Shown here in pieces: positions 33,749 through 45,649 of a DNA stretch of 64,000 nucleotides. The notes under the pieces were generated by a model, which had not been told where the DNA came from, made no database searches, and saw only the letters and a list, made by a program, of their open reading frames with translations. Both the position numbers and the translations under genes were made by a program. The stretch is from Onstottus_B arcticum. GTDB lineage: Bacteria > Acidobacteriota > Blastocatellia > UBA7656. Numbering within the stretch: the stretch's first letter is position 1; every line of letters begins with the position of its first letter. The stretch is taken from the NCBI GenBank assembly GCA_038040485.1, contig JBBPIE010000009.1:62001-126000 (forward strand). Direction: 5' to 3'.

Positions 33749-35677
33749 TCAACAAATCACGTCCTTCAAGTCTCGCGCTACATCTGCCGCCGATTGGTGG
33801 CGCTCTGCCGGTGACTTCTTCAGCAGGCGGTCGATCACCGCGATCAGCCCGTTGGGAGCATCTTTGCGGTAGCGCTTAACCGGCGGGTGGGCGCGCTTGC
33901 TGATCGCACCGATCGTTTGAAAATAAGTATCACCCTCGAACGGCAGCCGCCCAGTTGTCACTTCGTAGAGCACAACGCCTAACGAGAAGATGTCCGAGAG
34001 ATGGGTTACCTCGCCGCGGCCCGTGGCCTGCTCAGGCGACATGTAACTCACCGTCCCCAGCAGCACTCCCGACTCGGTCAGCCGGGTTTTGCTCGCCCGA
34101 GTCAAGGTAGGCAGCGGCTTGGCCAAACCGAAGTCGAGCACCTTAACTTTGCCTCGCGGGGTGATCATTATGTTCGCGGACTTGATGTCGCGGTGCACAA
34201 CGCCGCGCTCGTGAGCCTCCGCCAGAGCCTCGGCCGCCTGGAGTCCGATCTCGACGATCTCCTTCAAATCGAGCGGGCCGCCGCCCAGCCTGTCCGACAA
34301 CGTCTCTCCTTCGACATACTCCATCACGATGTACGGATTGCCGGACGCCTCGCCGATCTCGTAGATGGTCGCGATGTTTGGATGGTTGAGCTGCGACGCC
34401 ATTCGCGCCTCTCTTAAAAACCGCTGCTTCATCGTTTCGTCTTCGATATGCTTCGAGGCCAGGACCTTGATCGCGACCGAGCGCTGAAGCTCGGTGTCGC
34501 GCGCTTCAAAAATGTCGCCCATCCCGCCTGACCCAAGCGAACGCAATATGTCGAAGCGGCCGATGTGACCTTCGGGCTCGATCAGCGGAGGGGCGGCGAC
34601 CTTCTCGGTTCTGCCGTCGTGAACCGCCATCGCCGCGCGATCGGTCTCGCGAAGCTCGGTGGTGATGATGCGCGGCCGCGAGACCACCGTCGCAAATAAG
34701 CTTGAAAACACGCGCGGCCCGCGATCTTCCTCGATAAAGTAGCCGCTGCGTTTCAAGTCTTCGTAGATGTGCTCGTGCTCTTTTCCAACGCTGCCGGACT
34801 GGATGAACTCGCGAATCACGCCGCGATTGCTGTCGCTCATGTGGTCCCAGATAAATCGAAACTGCCCCTTCGCTTCATCCAGGAACGTCGCTTCGACCTC
34901 TCCACGCACAAGCTTGCTGCTCTCGGAAAGATGATCGAAATAGGCCGAGCAGGCGATTTGCAAGAAGTAAGGGAAATGCCCCCCAGTTTCCATTATCCGG
35001 CGGGAGTAACCTTCCAGCGAAAGACCGGCCTCCGCCGATGGAATCGTGATCAAATCGACTGCTTCACTTCGAGTGAACGCGCGCAAAAATACGTTGGTGA
35101 AGATATTGAAGAACGGCGAGTCCGCAATAAGCTGAGTGTGGCAAAGCTCTTGAAGATCGCGGGCCGAGCTTGTCACATAAGCCACGTCGTAGTTGTTGGC
35201 GACCGACCGAAGAAACGAGTAGAACTCGAGGTCGAATGCGCGGTTGGCGGTGATGGCGTCGAACTCGTCGAACAACACGACCAGCTTGCGGCCGTCGCGG
35301 CGAAAGCCCTCGAGCACGTCGCGCAGCGAATCAAAAGCCGGCTCGAGTTTCGTGAAGGAAGGGTCGCCGGTCTCCTTAGACAGCAGCGTGAACAGTTCTT
35401 TGAAAAACTCGGTGAGCGTCAGCCGCCGCTTTTGCTGCAGGTCGATCAACGCAAACGCAAACGACTCGGGCCGGTCAAGAAAGCGCTTGCGAACCTCGGA
35501 GTTGTTGATGAAGTAAAGCAGCGAGGACTTGCCGATGCGGCGCTCGCCCACAACCGAGATGGATTGCGGCCGCGACGCTCCGATGCGCGAGAAGATCTTA
35601 GCGACCTCTTTGGTCCGCCCAAAAAACTGCGCGGGATCCTTGATTGCCACTCGGTTGAGATATGGATTGTTGCGCAT
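33749..35677 (-). CDS. AAA/STAND ATPase fused to Ser/Thr protein kinase
   Basis: 642 residues. The N-terminal ATPase begins NPYLNRVAIKDPAQFFGR, with P-loop GERRIGKSS (44-52) and Walker B KLVVLFDEFD (131-140), then a winged-helix-like part to about 340. The C-terminal Hanks-type kinase (about 373-642) keeps its key residues: GSGGMG (382-387), VAIK with K404, HRD 495-497, DFG 515-517 and SPEQ 547-550. No membrane segment, so cytosolic. It begins 23 bases after the large propeller sensor, whose C-terminus carries a similar ATPase with the same NPY-FGR entry motif and a [DE]RRxGKSS P-loop. The two ATPases probably associate, giving a sensor-to-kinase route. Inferred. Confidence 0.88.
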   Translation of the reverse strand: MRNNPYLNRVAIKDPAQFFGRTKEVAKIFSRIGASRPQSISVVGERRIGKSSLLYFINNSEVRKRFLDRPESFAFALIDLQQKRRLTLTEFFKELFTLLSKETGDPSFTKLEPAFDSLRDVLEGFRRDGRKLVVLFDEFDAITANRAFDLEFYSFLRSVANNYDVAYVTSSARDLQELCHTQLIADSPFFNIFTNVFLRAFTRSEAVDLITIPSAEAGLSLEGYSRRIMETGGHFPYFLQIACSAYFDHLSESSKLVRGEVEATFLDEAKGQFRFIWDHMSDSNRGVIREFIQSGSVGKEHEHIYEDLKRSGYFIEEDRGPRVFSSLFATVVSRPRIITTELRETDRAAMAVHDGRTEKVAAPPLIEPEGHIGRFDILRSLGSGGMGDIFEARDTELQRSVAIKVLASKHIEDETMKQRFLREARMASQLNHPNIATIYEIGEASGNPYIVMEYVEGETLSDRLGGGPLDLKEIVEIGLQAAEALAEAHERGVVHRDIKSANIMITPRGKVKVLDFGLAKPLPTLTRASKTRLTESGVLLGTVSYMSPEQATGRGEVTHLSDIFSLGVVLYEVTTGRLPFEGDTYFQTIGAISKRAHPPVKRYRKDAPNGLIAVIDRLLKKSPAERHQSAADVARDLKDVIC

Positions 35678-35700
35678 CGGGTCACGCTTTCAAACGGAGT

Positions 35701-38700
35701 CTAGAGCGTCCTGACTTCCTTGACCACCTGCCAGATCGAATGCGAGCGGCGAATCCACAAGCGGAACAGATCTATTTTGAATCTGAATCCGTCACCGGTG
35801 TCTTTATCCAGAAGCTCGCGCCGGAACATCTCCTCGAGTGTGAGCCTCATCGTGTTCTCGGAAAGATTCACAGGGTAGTCGCCACCCTTAACCGCATCGC
35901 ATAACTTATCAGCGCCGGAGTAATCGATTCCGTCGGGCAACGTCTCAGCCAGCAGCGACAAGACGATCTTCTCATCATCCGAAAACGCATCCCAAGTGTA
36001 GATCATCTGCGGCAACGGATTGTCTATGATGTCCGCGATAACGTGAGTCAAATCTGCAAGCGTCACCCAGTTCTGCTCCTGCTGATTCAGGTAATCAACC
36101 GTGTTCTGGCAAACCATCTGCGCATAGAACGGCTGGCCGGCGGTGAGGCGGCAAATCACATCGACAACTCCGCGCCCGTAGACCACTCGGCCCTCGACTG
36201 GCTCCGTGATCAATCGAACCGCGTCGTTCTCCGAGAGAAACCCGACTTTGCGAAACAGAGAGCGCCTCAGCAGCTCGCGCCAGTATTTCTTGTCGCGTTC
36301 TTCCAGCCGGCGTGACCCGGTGAAGATCAGGGCAAGCCGCTCTTTGTTATCCATCAGCCCGGCAAGAAACGTAAACAACTCCGGTGAGAGCTTGCCTTCA
36401 TCGACCTTGCCTTCCATCAACTCGTACTCGTCCATCAGGATCAGCAGCGTGCGATCGCCAAGCGAGTGAATCGCTTCGTCGAGAAAGTCGAGAAACAGCG
36501 GGTAAGGATTACCGCCATCGAAGCGAGGAGCGACCAATCTTGCGACTGTTGCTCCGCGCGCGCGAGTCATCAGCGAAGCCGCGGCCCCGGTCATCGCTTC
36601 GCTTTGGGCATTGCCTTCTACGGCATTCTCTTGCGCCCGCTGCGGACCGTCCGCGCGAGCTACGGCCTCAGCTATGAGCCGAGACATTCGCGCGAACAAC
36701 TCGGCGTCCGACGCAACTACCATCTCTTGAAGATCGACAAACACCGGCACGAATCTGTCGCCCAGCCGCCCGTTCAGCACCTGATACAGGATCGAGCTCT
36801 TCCCCACTCGCCGGTCGCCGCAGAAAACAATGACCACACCCTGACTCGCTCCTTCGAGTTTGGTGCGCACATAGCGGAAGTCGTCCTCACGCCCAAAAAA
36901 CATTTGCTCGTTGCGGATCGGGTTTCCGACGATGTACGGATTCGGCTCGATCGGCACGAAGCTGCGAAGCTCGCGCGGCAGGACGTACTCGCGTTCGCGC
37001 AAACGGTGCGCCGCGAAAACGGCTCCTGCAGCCAATGCTGCGACTGTCATCAGGACTGCGTAGAACCACCAGCGCTTCCAAAACGGCGCGCCGACGCGCA
37101 ACACCAGGCGCGCCGCCGGCTCCGACGAGCCGTACAGATCGCGATTGAGCGCGACCAGCTCAAACGTGTGCGCGCCTTCGTTCAGGTCGAGAACGGAAAC
37201 TTCGCGTTCGGCGCCTTGCTGAACCGGAAGCGACTCCCAGCGCGCGTCGCCGCCTTCCGGATTTACCCGGTACAAGTAGCGAACCTGACCGCTCATGCTA
37301 ATTCCCGCGAAGTGGAAAGTGAGCCGGTGCCGCCCGTATGGAATCCCGTACGAGTCCCCTTCTGGAGCGTCTTGCAATCGGCCGTCTACTTCGATCGATA
37401 CATGCGCGGGCGGAGCGCCAGTCACCGGAATGTGGCGCACAGCGCCTTTGTCGCTCGCGATCCAGATTCGGCCCTGGCTGTCCTGGTTGAAGGAATTGAT
37501 CCGGCTTGCTGTGAGTGCATGGACTTCGCCTGAGTAGACCATCTGCAATGCGTGGCCGCCGAACTCGACGAACTTCTTGACCTGCCCATCATCGGTCCCG
37601 GCCCAAAGAAAGCCGTCGCGATCCACAAACACAGTGCTCGCCGGCTCGCCGTCCAGCGTTCGAAAGTCCGTGCCGCCGCTGTAAAACTGAACGCCTCCGC
37701 GCGTCGCAATCAACAGTCTCTCGCCAAAGCGAGTGATCCAGCGGGCGTCATTGTCCGCAAGCCCGTGTGCTGAGTCGATCGACTGCGTCTCGCCGGACTT
37801 CTCATCGAAGCTAACAACTCCGCGCGCGGTCGAAAACCACAAGCGGCCGTCCCAGTCCTCAAACACGTGACGCACGTCGTGGCCCGCAAGCGCGTCGATG
37901 CTTTTGAGCTGGCCGTTTCTGAAGACGCTCGCGCCGCGTGAAGTCGCGAACACGACCGACGAGCCATCCGAGGCAGACGCAACCCACCTGACATTGTTGC
38001 CGGCCAGTCCGCTGCCTTCGTTGAACTGAGTGAGCGTCTGTCCGGTCAGCCGCAGCGCGCCCTGTTCCGTCGCAAACCACGCGTTGCCGGCCCGGTCAAA
38101 AGCGGCTGCGCGCACGCTGACGTTCGCGCGAAAGCCTTCCAGCGGCGCGAATCGCTCGCCTTCAGAGCGAGACACCCCTGATGCTGTCAGCAGCCAGAGC
38201 CGGCCCTGATCGGCGGGAGGCTCGACAACCGACAGCACGTCGTTGTCCGCGAGGCCGCGGCTGGTCGTAAAGTCGACAAAGCTGTAGAGGTCGGTGTTGA
38301 CTGCTCCGTTGTCGGTTCCGCACCAGATATGTCCTTCCCGGCCTGACCAGAGTGACGCCACGTGATCGCGATCAAGCGAAGCTAGTCGTTGCCGCTCGCC
38401 GCTCGCCGGATCGTAGACCAGCGCGCCGCCCGACTCCAGTGCAAACCACATCCGGCCATTCCGATCTTCGGTGATAGCTCGCACGCCAACGTCGCCGGCG
38501 GGCATCGGCACGGTCCGAATGCGATTCGAGTCGAACACCACGACGCCCTTCGCCGCTGCAACCCATACCGCTCCGTGCTTGTCTACGAACACGCACCTGG
38601 CATCGGCAGTCGAAGTCGCGCTCGATCCGGTCACTTGCGGTTGAGGCGGTTCCGCTGACGTAGCCGAACCGGCGGTGTTGGGGTTCGCGGTGGCCGCGCC

Positions 38701-39933
38701 CTCGCGTTGGTCTGGCGGCCTTATCTTGTTCCCTTCGAGAATCACGACGCCGCCCAGGGTTGCGATCCACACTCTTTCGCTCTTATCCGCAGCAGCAGCT
38801 CTCACATCGTCCGAAGGCAAACCCTGCGCGCGAGTGAACCTCGAGTACTCTCTGCCGTCGAACTTGAAGAATCCGCCGTCCGTCGCTAACCAAACGTTGC
38901 CGTGCGCGTCAACCGAGACGTGCCGCGCCTCATGACCAGCGAGATCCGGCGTAAGCGCGACGCCGTTCTTTGTGATTCGCCGCGCACCCGTCGCAGTCGC
39001 AAGCCATATCGCGCCGCTGTGGTCTTCCGCTATCGAGCGCACGTCTTCGCCGGCCAGTTGTTCAAAGCCCGAACCCGCGGTTGCCGACGATTTGAAGTCG
39101 GCGCCGTTGAACCGGGCGAGGCCCTTGTCCGTGCCGAACCATAGCCACGCTTCGCTGTCTTGAAAGACGCATTGAACGTTCTTCGAGGGCAGGTTTGGCA
39201 GGCCGTAGCGCGAAATCGCTTTTTCATTCATCGGAATGACCGGCGCCACCATAAGCTGAAGCGGAAACTCGGTCGTGATGCCCGACGAGATGAAAACGTC
39301 GTTACGGTACTCATCATAACCACGCAGCGTCGCGGTTAGCTGATACGAGCCTTGCGTCAGCCGGCCAAAGAAGGCGTCGCCGGCTTCATCGGTGGTTCTG
39401 CGTTCAGCCAAAGCCCGTTCAGCGCCGCGCTCCTTGAAGTACAGAGTAACGGTCACGCCACCCAGCGGCTGATTGCTCGCGTCCAGCACTGCGACGTGCA
39501 GCGATGAGGGAGCAAGCTTGATCGCCGGCTGCGTCACGGTTTCGTCGGCCCTCGTGATCGTGATGGTGAGAGTCTCTTTGCGAAACCTTGCGGCCGAAGC
39601 GGTGAGCCGGTACTTGCCGGGTTTCAGTTTCTTGAACTCGAACTTGCCGTCCGCTTGCGTCTGCGTTGACGCCTCGAAGTCCTGTGTGGTGATTCGAACC
39701 GTCGCGTTTGCCACCGACGCGCCCTGCTCGTCTTGCACCACTCCGACGATGGACGCGGCTTCACTCTGAGCAGAGTTGTGGTTGACCCAAAGAGTCGCCG
39801 AGAACCCGGCGGCGAGTGCTGCGATGACAAGAAACCGGACTGCGCGCCTGGTAGCTTTAAGGCTGAAACGAAGGTTGATTGGCAGAGAATTTGACACTGC
39901 TAAACGGCGCGAGCCGTTCGGGCTTGCTCGCAC
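35701..39933 (-). CDS. Transmembrane propeller sensor with C-terminal AAA/STAND ATPase
   Basis: 1410 residues from a GTG at 39933 (a GTG at 39897 is an alternative). A signal anchor (residues 31-50) precedes two carboxypeptidase-like regulatory domains (about 60-230). Then comes a two-component-regulator propeller of many blades (VWIATLGGVVILEG, MWFALESGGALVYD, IWCGTDNGAVNTD, LWFSTARGVVSFDE, LWAGTDDGQVKKF), a Y_Y_Y domain (about 860-950) and a membrane helix WFYAVLMTVAALAAGAVFAA. The cytoplasmic end is not a histidine kinase but an ATPase: NPYIVGNPIRNEQMFFGRED, P-loop GDRRVGKSS (about 1034) and Walker B LLILMDEYELM (about 1166). This is a ligand sensor of hybrid two-component architecture with a swapped output domain. 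Confidence 0.88.
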   Translation of the reverse strand: MRASPNGSRRLAVSNSLPINLRFSLKATRRAVRFLVIAALAAGFSATLWVNHNSAQSEAASIVGVVQDEQGASVANATVRITTQDFEASTQTQADGKFEFKKLKPGKYRLTASAARFRKETLTITITRADETVTQPAIKLAPSSLHVAVLDASNQPLGGVTVTLYFKERGAERALAERRTTDEAGDAFFGRLTQGSYQLTATLRGYDEYRNDVFISSGITTEFPLQLMVAPVIPMNEKAISRYGLPNLPSKNVQCVFQDSEAWLWFGTDKGLARFNGADFKSSATAGSGFEQLAGEDVRSIAEDHSGAIWLATATGARRITKNGVALTPDLAGHEARHVSVDAHGNVWLATDGGFFKFDGREYSRFTRAQGLPSDDVRAAAADKSERVWIATLGGVVILEGNKIRPPDQREGAATANPNTAGSATSAEPPQPQVTGSSATSTADARCVFVDKHGAVWVAAAKGVVVFDSNRIRTVPMPAGDVGVRAITEDRNGRMWFALESGGALVYDPASGERQRLASLDRDHVASLWSGREGHIWCGTDNGAVNTDLYSFVDFTTSRGLADNDVLSVVEPPADQGRLWLLTASGVSRSEGERFAPLEGFRANVSVRAAAFDRAGNAWFATEQGALRLTGQTLTQFNEGSGLAGNNVRWVASASDGSSVVFATSRGASVFRNGQLKSIDALAGHDVRHVFEDWDGRLWFSTARGVVSFDEKSGETQSIDSAHGLADNDARWITRFGERLLIATRGGVQFYSGGTDFRTLDGEPASTVFVDRDGFLWAGTDDGQVKKFVEFGGHALQMVYSGEVHALTASRINSFNQDSQGRIWIASDKGAVRHIPVTGAPPAHVSIEVDGRLQDAPEGDSYGIPYGRHRLTFHFAGISMSGQVRYLYRVNPEGGDARWESLPVQQGAEREVSVLDLNEGAHTFELVALNRDLYGSSEPAARLVLRVGAPFWKRWWFYAVLMTVAALAAGAVFAAHRLREREYVLPRELRSFVPIEPNPYIVGNPIRNEQMFFGREDDFRYVRTKLEGASQGVVIVFCGDRRVGKSSILYQVLNGRLGDRFVPVFVDLQEMVVASDAELFARMSRLIAEAVARADGPQRAQENAVEGNAQSEAMTGAAASLMTRARGATVARLVAPRFDGGNPYPLFLDFLDEAIHSLGDRTLLILMDEYELMEGKVDEGKLSPELFTFLAGLMDNKERLALIFTGSRRLEERDKKYWRELLRRSLFRKVGFLSENDAVRLITEPVEGRVVYGRGVVDVICRLTAGQPFYAQMVCQNTVDYLNQQEQNWVTLADLTHVIADIIDNPLPQMIYTWDAFSDDEKIVLSLLAETLPDGIDYSGADKLCDAVKGGDYPVNLSENTMRLTLEEMFRRELLDKDTGDGFRFKIDLFRLWIRRSHSIWQVVKEVRTL

Positions 39934-40010
39934 GAGCGAGTATACACGCCGCTAAAAATAGCTAGCAAGAACAGGCGGCGTTAAGTTCGGTCCTACTCGT
40001 GGACCGGGAG

Positions 40011-40090
40011 AACCGCCAAGCCGCCAAGAACGCCAAGATCAGCAACAATAACTGGATGAGAATCTTGGCGTTCTTTGCGGCTTGGCGGTT
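40011..40090. repeat. Intergenic hairpin, CCGCCAAG family
   Basis: Arms 40011-40039 and 40062-40090 match at 28 of 29 positions, with a degenerate repeat of GCCAAGAAC/GCCAAGCC. Loop 22 bases. Between two minus-strand genes. Confidence 0.9.
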
Positions 40091-40138
40091 AGTCGTGTCC
40101 CCGTCAGAACAGTCACCACGGATCTAGGACATCGTCCG

Positions 40139-41698
40139 TCAGTTTGTCGGTCCAAAGACCCGTTTTATAACCGCATGGCCGACGTTTCGTCCTTGCGCGA
40201 TACCCTGAGTCTTGTCAAACCCAAAATGGATACCGAGGTAGATTCGACTCTGACCGTTTTCTTCTTCGGCCTGGGACAACGACGAGAAGCTGCGTGGGAT
40301 GAGCGGGCGAATGTTGCCGCCATTGTCCTTCGTTATCCCGTTGAACTCGTCTGACACGAAAGTAAAGGGGATGTTGTCGGTGCCATAGAACTCACGCAGA
40401 ATCTGGAACAGCGCGCCTCCAAACCCAGCGTGCCCCGACGGGTAGGCAGGGAAAGGCGGAGAGAAGTTCGGCCCCATAAGGTTGCTGGCCGGCGCCCCCA
40501 TCGGCGCGCATGTGAGGTCGCCGATGGTATCAGGATTGCCGTCGCCGGTACCGCTTGGGCCAGTCCCCGGGTCGGCTTCACGAATGGCGGTGACCGGACG
40601 CCAGACCTGATAGAAGTACTTCGACTCCCAGATTGCGATGCCGGCGTCGGACATCGCCATATTCGCGAGCGCCAAAAGCCGCGCGAGATTGATCCCGCTC
40701 GTACCCATCTGTAAGGCGATGTGCACCGCTAGCTGGTTGTAGAGCCTCGGTGGCGCGCACATGCTCGGCGTCCCGTCGTAAGCCCAGTAGATGCCGATCT
40801 CGGATTGCTCCGGCGTGCGAACTGTCGGCGTGATAATCCCGTCGCCGCCCAGGATCTTCACCTCGTGGTAAGCGTCGAAATACGCCGGGCTGTTCATCGG
40901 AGGGGGCGGCGGGACTCGGAACTGATGCGCTGAGGCCAGCACGAACGGCGTGACCTCCTTCCAACGCGCGCCCAGCGCCAGCGGGTGATGACTGATCGGA
41001 TCCTGGCGCCATTTTCCGGCCGCATTACTTGTGATGAAATCGATCCCGACGCGGGGTTCAGCGTGCTGTGAGCCATCGTTGGCTCGGAGCGCCAGAATCG
41101 CAAGGGCTGCCTTCTGACCGATATTGACCCCGTTGTTCCTTGCTTGTCCGGCTGGGATCGCCGCCAGGTCTGCAGCTAGCTTCTGATCGAAGGCTGGCTT
41201 CTGCGATGGCCAAAGGGCAGCCAGTGTATCGTGCGCAGACTGCGCGATCGCCGCGTCCGACGATGCCGGCGCCTTCGTCCGGAGAAAACCCACATAGCTC
41301 TTAAAGCCGCCGACGATGCTGTTGAGCGACTCGAACATCGCTATGTGAACGATCGCGATCGCGCGGGCCGCCCGGCAAGGCCCGACTTGCTCGCCGAATA
41401 CTCGGTTCTCGCCAGGCGCAACGGGTGTATGGTCGAGCCCGCTGGCGTCGATCGAAATCCCGTTCCATCGAAGGAGCATGCTGTTAGCTGGGCTTACGGC
41501 CTGCGCTGTATCAGCCCGCGCCGAGACTGTATCAGCCTGCGCTGAGGTTTTGGAATCCTCCGGCTGGGCACCGTAGAGCGGCCCCCAGAAGTCGCCAAAA
41601 CCGCGCCCGGACTGAAGCGTTCCCGCCGTCACTGCCGCGCCCAGAACGAGCACGCCCAGTACCAGAGCTAGAATCTTCCGCTTTCGATTGATTGTCAT
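40139..41698 (-). CDS. Vanadium-dependent haloperoxidase / PAP2-superfamily secreted protein
   Basis: 519 residues from the ATG at 41698, preceded by GGAGG. An N-terminal hydrophobic segment (ILALVLGVLVLGAAVTAGTL) indicates export. The C-terminal half has the PAP2/vanadium-peroxidase site: PSGHAGFGG with the catalytic histidine, then SRIYLGIHFGFD carrying the second arginine and histidine. Helical motifs ARAIAIVHIAMFESLNSI and LARLLALANMAMSDAGIAIW are typical of bacterial haloperoxidase-like proteins. It could oxidise halides with peroxide or act as a phosphatase. Confidence 0.85.
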   Translation of the reverse strand: MTINRKRKILALVLGVLVLGAAVTAGTLQSGRGFGDFWGPLYGAQPEDSKTSAQADTVSARADTAQAVSPANSMLLRWNGISIDASGLDHTPVAPGENRVFGEQVGPCRAARAIAIVHIAMFESLNSIVGGFKSYVGFLRTKAPASSDAAIAQSAHDTLAALWPSQKPAFDQKLAADLAAIPAGQARNNGVNIGQKAALAILALRANDGSQHAEPRVGIDFITSNAAGKWRQDPISHHPLALGARWKEVTPFVLASAHQFRVPPPPPMNSPAYFDAYHEVKILGGDGIITPTVRTPEQSEIGIYWAYDGTPSMCAPPRLYNQLAVHIALQMGTSGINLARLLALANMAMSDAGIAIWESKYFYQVWRPVTAIREADPGTGPSGTGDGNPDTIGDLTCAPMGAPASNLMGPNFSPPFPAYPSGHAGFGGALFQILREFYGTDNIPFTFVSDEFNGITKDNGGNIRPLIPRSFSSLSQAEEENGQSRIYLGIHFGFDKTQGIAQGRNVGHAVIKRVFGPTN

Positions 41699-41962
41699 GT
41701 GCTTTCCTCCATTTGTCATAAGCGAACTCGGGCGCGTTGCCTTTGTTCGGCTAGCTGATTTTAGAATGAGAATAATTCGCTTCGGATGGGCGCTTCACAG
41801 CGCGCCTCTCGTTCGCACCAATTGAACTTTCCCTATGAGGCCATCATGGGCTCCGGCAGTATATATCAGCCGGCCACAACTGTGTAGTTGGTTTGTCACT
41901 TCACTCTGGTTCCCTGTTCAATCGGCCTGTGCTATAGTCAACACCCTTCGAGGAGAAACGCG

Positions 41963-42100
41963 ATGGCAGCGCGTATGACAGCTACTAACCCAGTTGCCAA
42001 ACCCGAAAGAGGCTCCACGCAAACCGGCTGCCCAACATCAACCGCCTGTCCGACGCGTTCGATCTCTATAAACGAGGAGCAAGTCCCAAGAGCAAAGTAA
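41963..42100 (+). CDS. Small 45-residue peptide gene
   Basis: ATG at 41963 with GAGGAG eight bases upstream, and a TATAGT -10-like element at 41933-41938. The peptide begins MAARMTATNPVAK and contains GCPTSTACPT with two cysteines. No signal peptide. The stop is followed immediately by the 42101-42190 hairpin, then the hybrid histidine kinase gene in the same direction. It could be a leader peptide, a modified-peptide precursor or a regulatory peptide; no maturation enzyme is nearby. Translation is supported only by the ribosome site. Confidence 0.42.
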   Translation: MAARMTATNPVAKPERGSTQTGCPTSTACPTRSISINEEQVPRAK

Positions 42101-42190
42101 CCACAGATGAACACGGATGAACACAGATCGATGAGGGCGAGGCGGGCGTTTCGCCCCCTTCGATCCGTGTTCATCTGTGTTCATCTGTGG
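42101..42190. repeat. Intergenic hairpin, CCACAGATGAACAC family
   Basis: Arms 42101-42131 and 42160-42190 pair over 31 positions with two mismatches; the unit is a tandem of ACAGATGAAC. An inner GGGCG/CGCCC stem lies in the loop. From memory, near-identical elements occur in many environmental bacterial genomes. Confidence 0.93.
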
Positions 42191-42213
42191 CCCAATTTAG
42201 CTCGGGTGACTAG

Positions 42214-44955
<2,742 letters not shown>

Positions 44956-45414
44956 GTGGTGTCCGCCATCATCGGCCGCTGGACCAATACCCCAAACGCC
45001 TCTGCGAACCTGGCGCCGCCGCCGGGAACTAGCACGGTCGGAGAGCGCGCGCCAATCGACGCAAGCATCATCTCGAATCTCCGCGCGTTGCAGTCACAGG
45101 CCGAGCCGAATCTTCTAGCTGACTTGATCGATTCCTTCCTCGACGACTCGGTGAAAAGGATAGCGCTGATGAAGGGCGCCGCGGCGGCCGGCAACGCGGG
45201 GGCTCTCACCCGAGCGGCGCACGCGCTCAAGGGCGCCAGCGGCATCGTGGGCGCGAACCGGATGGCAGCGCTTTGCGACACAATCGAAGAACTCGCGCTT
45301 GCGGGTTCGGTTGAAGGCACGACGGCGTTGATCACTGCTCTCGAAGGCGAGTTCGAGCGAGTCCGGCGCGCGCTGCAAGCGGAGAAGTCCAGCGCAGCCG
45401 AGAAGAGTTCGTGA
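44956..45414 (+). CDS. HPt phosphotransfer domain protein, split from the hybrid kinase
   Basis: 152 residues read in the same frame directly after the kinase stop, from GTG 44956. The first residues (VVSAIIGRWTN) look like the usual end of a receiver plus linker, so this piece was once joined to the kinase. The HPt part (about 38-145) has the phosphorylatable H89 in AHALKGASGIVGANRMA. GGTGAGG at 44942-44948 could serve as ribosome site for re-initiation. It may work as a separate phosphotransfer protein, or the stop is read through, or it is a sequencing or assembly error. Confidence 0.8.
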   Translation: MVSAIIGRWTNTPNASANLAPPPGTSTVGERAPIDASIISNLRALQSQAEPNLLADLIDSFLDDSVKRIALMKGAAAAGNAGALTRAAHALKGASGIVGANRMAALCDTIEELALAGSVEGTTALITALEGEFERVRRALQAEKSSAAEKSS

Positions 45415-45433
45415 GCAGCGGAGTCTTATGCGA

Positions 45434-45511
45434 TTTGGAGTGCGGCGACTTGTCGCCGCTTTTCGTGATCCACGTAAGACCCAAAGCGGCGACAAGTCGC
45501 CGCACTCCAAA
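45434..45511. repeat. Perfect 29-bp-arm hairpin (GTGCGGCGACTTGTCGCCGC)
   Basis: Arms 45434-45462 and 45483-45511 are exact reverse complements; each arm itself contains the palindrome GCGGCGACTTGTCGCCGC. Loop 20 bases. It lies between the HPt gene and the sigma factor gene. Confidence 0.95.
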
Positions 45512-45649
45512 ACAGGTGACGTCCCGACTAAGCTAAGGGACCACCGTGACCCGATTCTTCCCAAACAACGCCCCTTCTGTGCTAGCATTGGGTTCGCCTC
45601 TAACTATTCCGACCAGCGTCAAAACCGAGAGCGAGCGCCTGGGGAAATC

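Noticed and set aside
36466..37533. Long plus-strand frame
   Set aside because: Antisense to the propeller sensor-ATPase gene.
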